Shown here piece after piece: positions 7,018 through 9,736 of a stretch of 9,736 nt of DNA. The notes under the pieces were generated by a model. It worked only from the letters and a program-made list of their open reading frames with translations. It ran no database searches and was not told the origin of the DNA. The position numbers and the translations under genes were made by a program. Within the stretch, counting starts at the first letter, position 1. The number at the start of each line of letters is the position of its first letter. This stretch comes from Endozoicomonadaceae bacterium (lineage in GTDB: Bacteria > Pseudomonadota > Gammaproteobacteria > Pseudomonadales > Endozoicomonadaceae), in assembly GCA_023146365.1 (NCBI GenBank), contig JAGLCE010000004.1, positions 1-9,736 on the forward strand, read 5' to 3'.

Positions 7018-7046
7018 TTGCCTGCTCCTCAATCTTCCCGTATTCT
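7018..7046 (+). promoter_or_regulatory. Candidate sigma-70 promoter of the restriction-modification operon
   Basis: TTGCCT (7018-7023) and TATTCT (7041-7046) each match four of six consensus bases and are spaced by exactly 17. Transcription would begin near 7053, about 20 bases before the HTH gene. An imperfect CTCA-n10-TGAG symmetry (7047-7064) lies between the -10 and the ribosome site and could be an operator. This is a consensus match only. Confidence 0.45.
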
Positions 7047-7073
7047 CTCATTTATATATGTGAGGGGTGTCTA

Positions 7074-7253
7074 ATGTCCGATGAAATTCTGACAATCAAA
7101 GAAGTCGCTGAATATCTCAAACTTGCCGAGAAAACAGCTTATCGCTTGGCTGCGGAAGGCAAGCTCCCCAGCTTCAAGGTGGGTGGTAGCTGGCGTTTTA
7201 AGCAGGAAGATCTTGCCGCTTGGATAGAAGAGCAAAAGAACTCACCAAAATAA
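7074..7253 (+). CDS. Excisionase-family helix-turn-helix protein (59 aa)
   Basis: This short gene encodes a MerR/excisionase-type winged helix domain (HTH_17 pattern). It reads ILTIKEVAEYLKLAEKTAYR, then LAAEGKLPSFKVGGSWRFKQ, then EDLAAWIEEQKN. The recognition helix is around EKTAYRLAAEG, the wing is KVGGSWRFK, and the closing helix is EDLAAWIEEQ. A good ribosome site, GAGGGG, lies 6 bases before the ATG. It is 48 bases upstream of hsdM on the same strand and is the first gene after the candidate promoter. Small HTH proteins of this type often precede type I modification genes, where a role in controlling hsd expression is a reasonable inference. It has no integrase partner in view, so a true excisionase role is unlikely. 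Confidence 0.85.
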   Translation: MSDEILTIKEVAEYLKLAEKTAYRLAAEGKLPSFKVGGSWRFKQEDLAAWIEEQKNSPK

Positions 7254-7301
7254 TAGAAAGAAACAGATTACATTGTGAAAAAGCACAAACAGGAATAACC
7301 A

Positions 7302-8870
7302 ATGACAAGCACCCAACAACGCGCCGAACTGCAACGCCAAATATGGGCCATTGCCAACGATGTACGTGGCTCGGTCGATGGCTGGGATTTTAAGCAATAC
7401 GTACTAGGCACTTTGTTTTATCGCTTTATTAGCGAGCACTTTGTGGAGTACATCACCGGCGGTGATGAAAGCGTTAATTACGCCGCCATGAAAGACGATG
7501 ACGAGCTTGTCGAAGCGGCTCGCGACGATGCCATCAAAACCAAAGGCTACTTTATTTACCCAAGCCAGCTGTTTAGTGTTATTTCTAAATGTGGCCATAC
7601 TAACGAGAGCCTAAATACCGATTTAGCGGCTATCTTCTCGGCGATTGAAGGCTCGGCCAACGGCTACCCTTCAGAGCAAGACATCAAAGGCCTATTTGCT
7701 GATTTCGATACCACCAGCAACCGTTTAGGCAATACCGTAAAAGCCAAAAACGAACGCTTGGCCGCCGTGCTCAAAGGTGTAGCAGGGCTAGCGTTTGGCG
7801 GCTTTGAAGGCAGTCAGATCGACTTGTTTGGCGATGCCTACGAGTTTTTAATCTCTAATTACGCTGCCAATGCCGGTAAATCTGGCGGTGAGTTTTTTAC
7901 CCCCCAGCATGTTTCTAAGCTTATTGCCCAGCTTGCTATGCATGGCCAAACCAGCGTCAATAAAATTTACGACCCCGCCTGTGGTTCTGGCTCTTTACTA
8001 TTGCAAGCCAAAAAGCATTTTGACAATCACATCATTGAAGACGGTTTTTGGGGGCAAGAACTTAACCACACCACCTATAACCTAGCGCGCATGAATATGT
8101 TCTTGCACAACGTCAACTACAACAAGTTCAATATTCAATTGGGCGACACTCTCATCGAGCCACATTTTGGTGACGACAAACCCTTCGATGCTATCGTCTC
8201 TAACCCGCCTTACTCGGTTAAATGGAAAGGCTTAGATGACCCGACGCTGATCCATGATGACCGCTACGCACCTGCTGGCGTACTCGCGCCCAAATCCAAT
8301 TTTGCTTTTGTGCTGCATGCCTTGAGCTATCTATCCAGCAAGGGCCGTGCGGCCATTGTCTGCTTTCCGGATATTTTCTATCGCGGTGGTGCCGAAAAGA
8401 AAATTCGCCAATACTTGGTGGATAACAATTATGTAGAAACCGTTATATCCCTCGCCCCCAACCTGTTCTATGGCACCACCATTGCCGTGAATATTCTGGT
8501 GTTATCTAAAAGTAAAGCCGATACCCATACCCAGTTTATCGATGCCAGTGGCGAAGACTTTTTCAAAAAAGTCACGAATAACAATGTCATGCTTGATGAA
8601 CATATCCAACAAGTTATGGAGGTGTTTGATCGTAAGGCGGATATTGATCATGTGGCGAAATCAATTAGCTTGGAAGAAGTCGCCAAGAACGACTATAACC
8701 TGTCAGTCTCAAGCTATGTCGAAGCCAAAGATACCCGCGAAGTGATTGATATTACCCAGCTCAATGCAGAGATTAAAATCACCGTGACTAAGATAGATCC
8801 GCTGCGCACTGATATTGAGGCTATTGTGGCAGAAATAGAGTGCACGGGCACTGGAGGTGGCAAGGCATGA
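7302..8870 (+). CDS. hsdM: Type I restriction-modification system, DNA methyltransferase subunit HsdM
   Basis: This 522-residue N6-adenine methyltransferase subunit transfers methyl groups from S-adenosylmethionine to adenine at the site chosen by HsdS, normally as an M2S complex that also joins HsdR. The N-terminal HsdM_N helical domain spans about 8-165 (starting RQIWAIANDVRG), and the catalytic domain about 175-475. The signature GGEFFTPQHVSKLI (195-208) is followed by methyltransferase motif I, DPACGSG (224-230), and the catalytic motif IV, NPPY (301-304). The C-terminal helix (about 485-515) would contact HsdS. AGGA lies about 8 bases upstream of the ATG. Length and motifs are intact. 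The stop overlaps the fic start (ATGATGA). Its specificity partner is broken, so methylation may be silent unless another HsdS exists. Confidence 0.96.
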   Translation: MTSTQQRAELQRQIWAIANDVRGSVDGWDFKQYVLGTLFYRFISEHFVEYITGGDESVNYAAMKDDDELVEAARDDAIKTKGYFIYPSQLFSVISKCGHTNESLNTDLAAIFSAIEGSANGYPSEQDIKGLFADFDTTSNRLGNTVKAKNERLAAVLKGVAGLAFGGFEGSQIDLFGDAYEFLISNYAANAGKSGGEFFTPQHVSKLIAQLAMHGQTSVNKIYDPACGSGSLLLQAKKHFDNHIIEDGFWGQELNHTTYNLARMNMFLHNVNYNKFNIQLGDTLIEPHFGDDKPFDAIVSNPPYSVKWKGLDDPTLIHDDRYAPAGVLAPKSNFAFVLHALSYLSSKGRAAIVCFPDIFYRGGAEKKIRQYLVDNNYVETVISLAPNLFYGTTIAVNILVLSKSKADTHTQFIDASGEDFFKKVTNNNVMLDEHIQQVMEVFDRKADIDHVAKSISLEEVAKNDYNLSVSSYVEAKDTREVIDITQLNAEIKITVTKIDPLRTDIEAIVAEIECTGTGGGKA

Positions 8871-9472
8871 TGCTTGAAAATAAACTCAATATCACCGATC
8901 AGATCGAACTGGCCAAAGTGGAAGAGAAAATCAGCAAACAGAAAGCCAAACAGCTGTTTGATTCTGGTGATATTGCAAAAGTAAACATAGGCACATTTAA
9001 AGGACTGGCTTTTATTCACCACTATTTATTTGACGATATTTATGACTTCGCTGGAAAAATTCGCGAGGTTAATATGGCTAAAAATGACTTTCGGTTTGCG
9101 CCATTGATGTACCTTGAGACTTCACTCAAGCATATTGATGCCATGCCTCAGTGTAGCTTTGATCAAATCATTGAAAAATATGTCGAGATGAACATTGCCC
9201 ACCCCTTCCGTGAAGGCAATGGCCGTTCTACCCGCATTTGGCTGGACTTAATCTTAAAAAAAGAAGTCCAACAAGTGATTGATTGGAACCAAGTGGATAA
9301 AGAAGACTATTTAAGTGCTATGCAGCGCAGCCCTGTAAAAGACCTTGAAATTAAGGTGCTGCTAAAACAAGCCCTCACCGATAGAGTCAATGACCGCGCC
9401 CTGTTTATAAAGGGCATTGATGTCAGCTACTTCTACGAAGGCTATAGCGAGTTTAAGACCGAGGAGCTGTAG
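8867..9472 (+). CDS. fic: Fic-domain protein adenylyltransferase, class III
   Basis: This 201-residue protein carries the Fic core HPFREGNGR (112-120). H112 is the catalytic base, E116 should bind the metal, and N118 and R120 the ATP phosphates. GTFKGLAFIHHYLFDDIYDF and AGKIREVN (about 42-69) form the preceding part of the fold and the flap side. Near the C-terminus SYFYEG (187-192) matches the inhibitory S/T-xxx-E-G/N motif, which puts it in the self-inhibited class III group (like the Neisseria Fic protein). Such enzymes attach AMP to target proteins when derepressed. Some family members act on DNA gyrase and topoisomerase IV; the target here is unknown. The start is either of two adjacent ATGs (8867 or 8870) overlapping the hsdM stop, with GGAGG upstream, so translation is probably coupled. 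Fic genes between hsdM and hsdS recur in other bacteria. Confidence 0.93.
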   Translation: MMLENKLNITDQIELAKVEEKISKQKAKQLFDSGDIAKVNIGTFKGLAFIHHYLFDDIYDFAGKIREVNMAKNDFRFAPLMYLETSLKHIDAMPQCSFDQIIEKYVEMNIAHPFREGNGRSTRIWLDLILKKEVQQVIDWNQVDKEDYLSAMQRSPVKDLEIKVLLKQALTDRVNDRALFIKGIDVSYFYEGYSEFKTEEL

Positions 9473-9474
9473 GC

Positions 9475-9736
9475 ATGAGTCAGTTGAGGTTTATGGAAAA
9501 GCTGCTGATGGGGTTGAGGTTGAGTGGAAGGCGCTTTCGGATGTTTTTGATTTGAAAAACGGATACACACCTTCTAAATCCAAAAGAGAGTATTGGGAAA
9601 GCGGTGCTGTTCCATGGTTTCGTATGGATGACCTTTGCCAAAATGGGAGTATTTTAAGTGATTCATTACAGAAGGTATAAGAGAGTGCAATAAAAGGAGG
9701 AAGGTTATTCCCTTCCAATTCAATAATCGTAGCAAC
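9475..9736 (+). pseudogene. hsdS: HsdS specificity subunit, broken by frameshift and stop; runs off the window
   Basis: HsdS recognises the target DNA sequence for the type I system. The ATG at 9475, two bases after the fic stop, starts MSQLRFMEKLL and then goes out of frame, stopping within 80 bases. One base lost around 9507-9513 (CTGCTGATGGGG, where CTGCTGGATGGGG is expected) would join it to GVEVEWKALSDVFDLKNGYT, a typical start of the first target-recognition domain. This frame continues SKREYWESGAVPWFRMDDL to QKV, where TAA (9678-9680) interrupts it. The same frame then resumes as ESAIKGGRLFPSNSIIVA, standard HsdS sequence, to the window edge. A serine codon TCA changed to TAA is the simplest explanation. 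Two independent lesions argue for decay over a single sequencing error. Most of the protein lies outside the window. Confidence 0.82.

Noticed and set aside
9417..9680. 87-codon plus-strand frame starting inside fic
   Set aside because: Its first part is an out-of-frame reading of fic. Only the part after about 9510 is real, and it belongs to the frameshifted hsdS.
1..9736. CRISPR array, insertion sequence ends or attachment-site repeats around the restriction island
   Set aside because: By eye I saw no regularly spaced repeats, transposase motifs, integrase gene or flanking direct repeats. A computed repeat search could still find short ones.

Overview
The window looks like chromosomal DNA of a gammaproteobacterium, perhaps marine. 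This is inferred from the protein families and from the moderate base composition of the coding parts. No rRNA or housekeeping marker pins down the taxon. It holds two well-organised gene blocks separated by about 1.3 kb of decayed sequence.

Left block (1-5752). A membrane-anchored DUF2726-like protein runs off the left edge on the minus strand. A roughly 600-base gap follows, containing a perfect (GACA)6 tetranucleotide repeat and a short selC-like fold. Next come two minus-strand genes one base apart: a plasmid/ICE-style type IA topoisomerase (TopB-like) and, downstream of it, a flavoprotein of the type otherwise fused to the N-terminus of selenophosphate synthetase (SelD). A divergent 143-base spacer with two short perfect inverted repeats leads to a plus-strand lipoprotein alpha/beta hydrolase.

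Middle (5753-7073). There is no intact large gene here. Small minus-strand reading frames of unknown origin come first. They are followed by the fossil of a groES-groEL operon: the C-terminal two thirds of groES, then two separate pieces of groEL carrying a 1-base frameshift and a large internal deletion.

Right block (7018-9736). This is a type I restriction-modification operon behind a plausible sigma-70 promoter: a 59-residue excisionase-like HTH protein, hsdM, a class III Fic adenylyltransferase overlapping the hsdM stop, and hsdS running off the right edge. As written, hsdS is broken twice, by a 1-base frameshift near codon 11 and by an in-frame TAA about 57 codons later. HsdM therefore has no intact specificity partner within the window. 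Whether hsdR lies beyond the edge cannot be seen.

The strongest observations are the doubly broken hsdS, the groESL fossil next to the restriction island, and the embedded Fic gene. I see known families in unusual arrangements, not a clearly new system.
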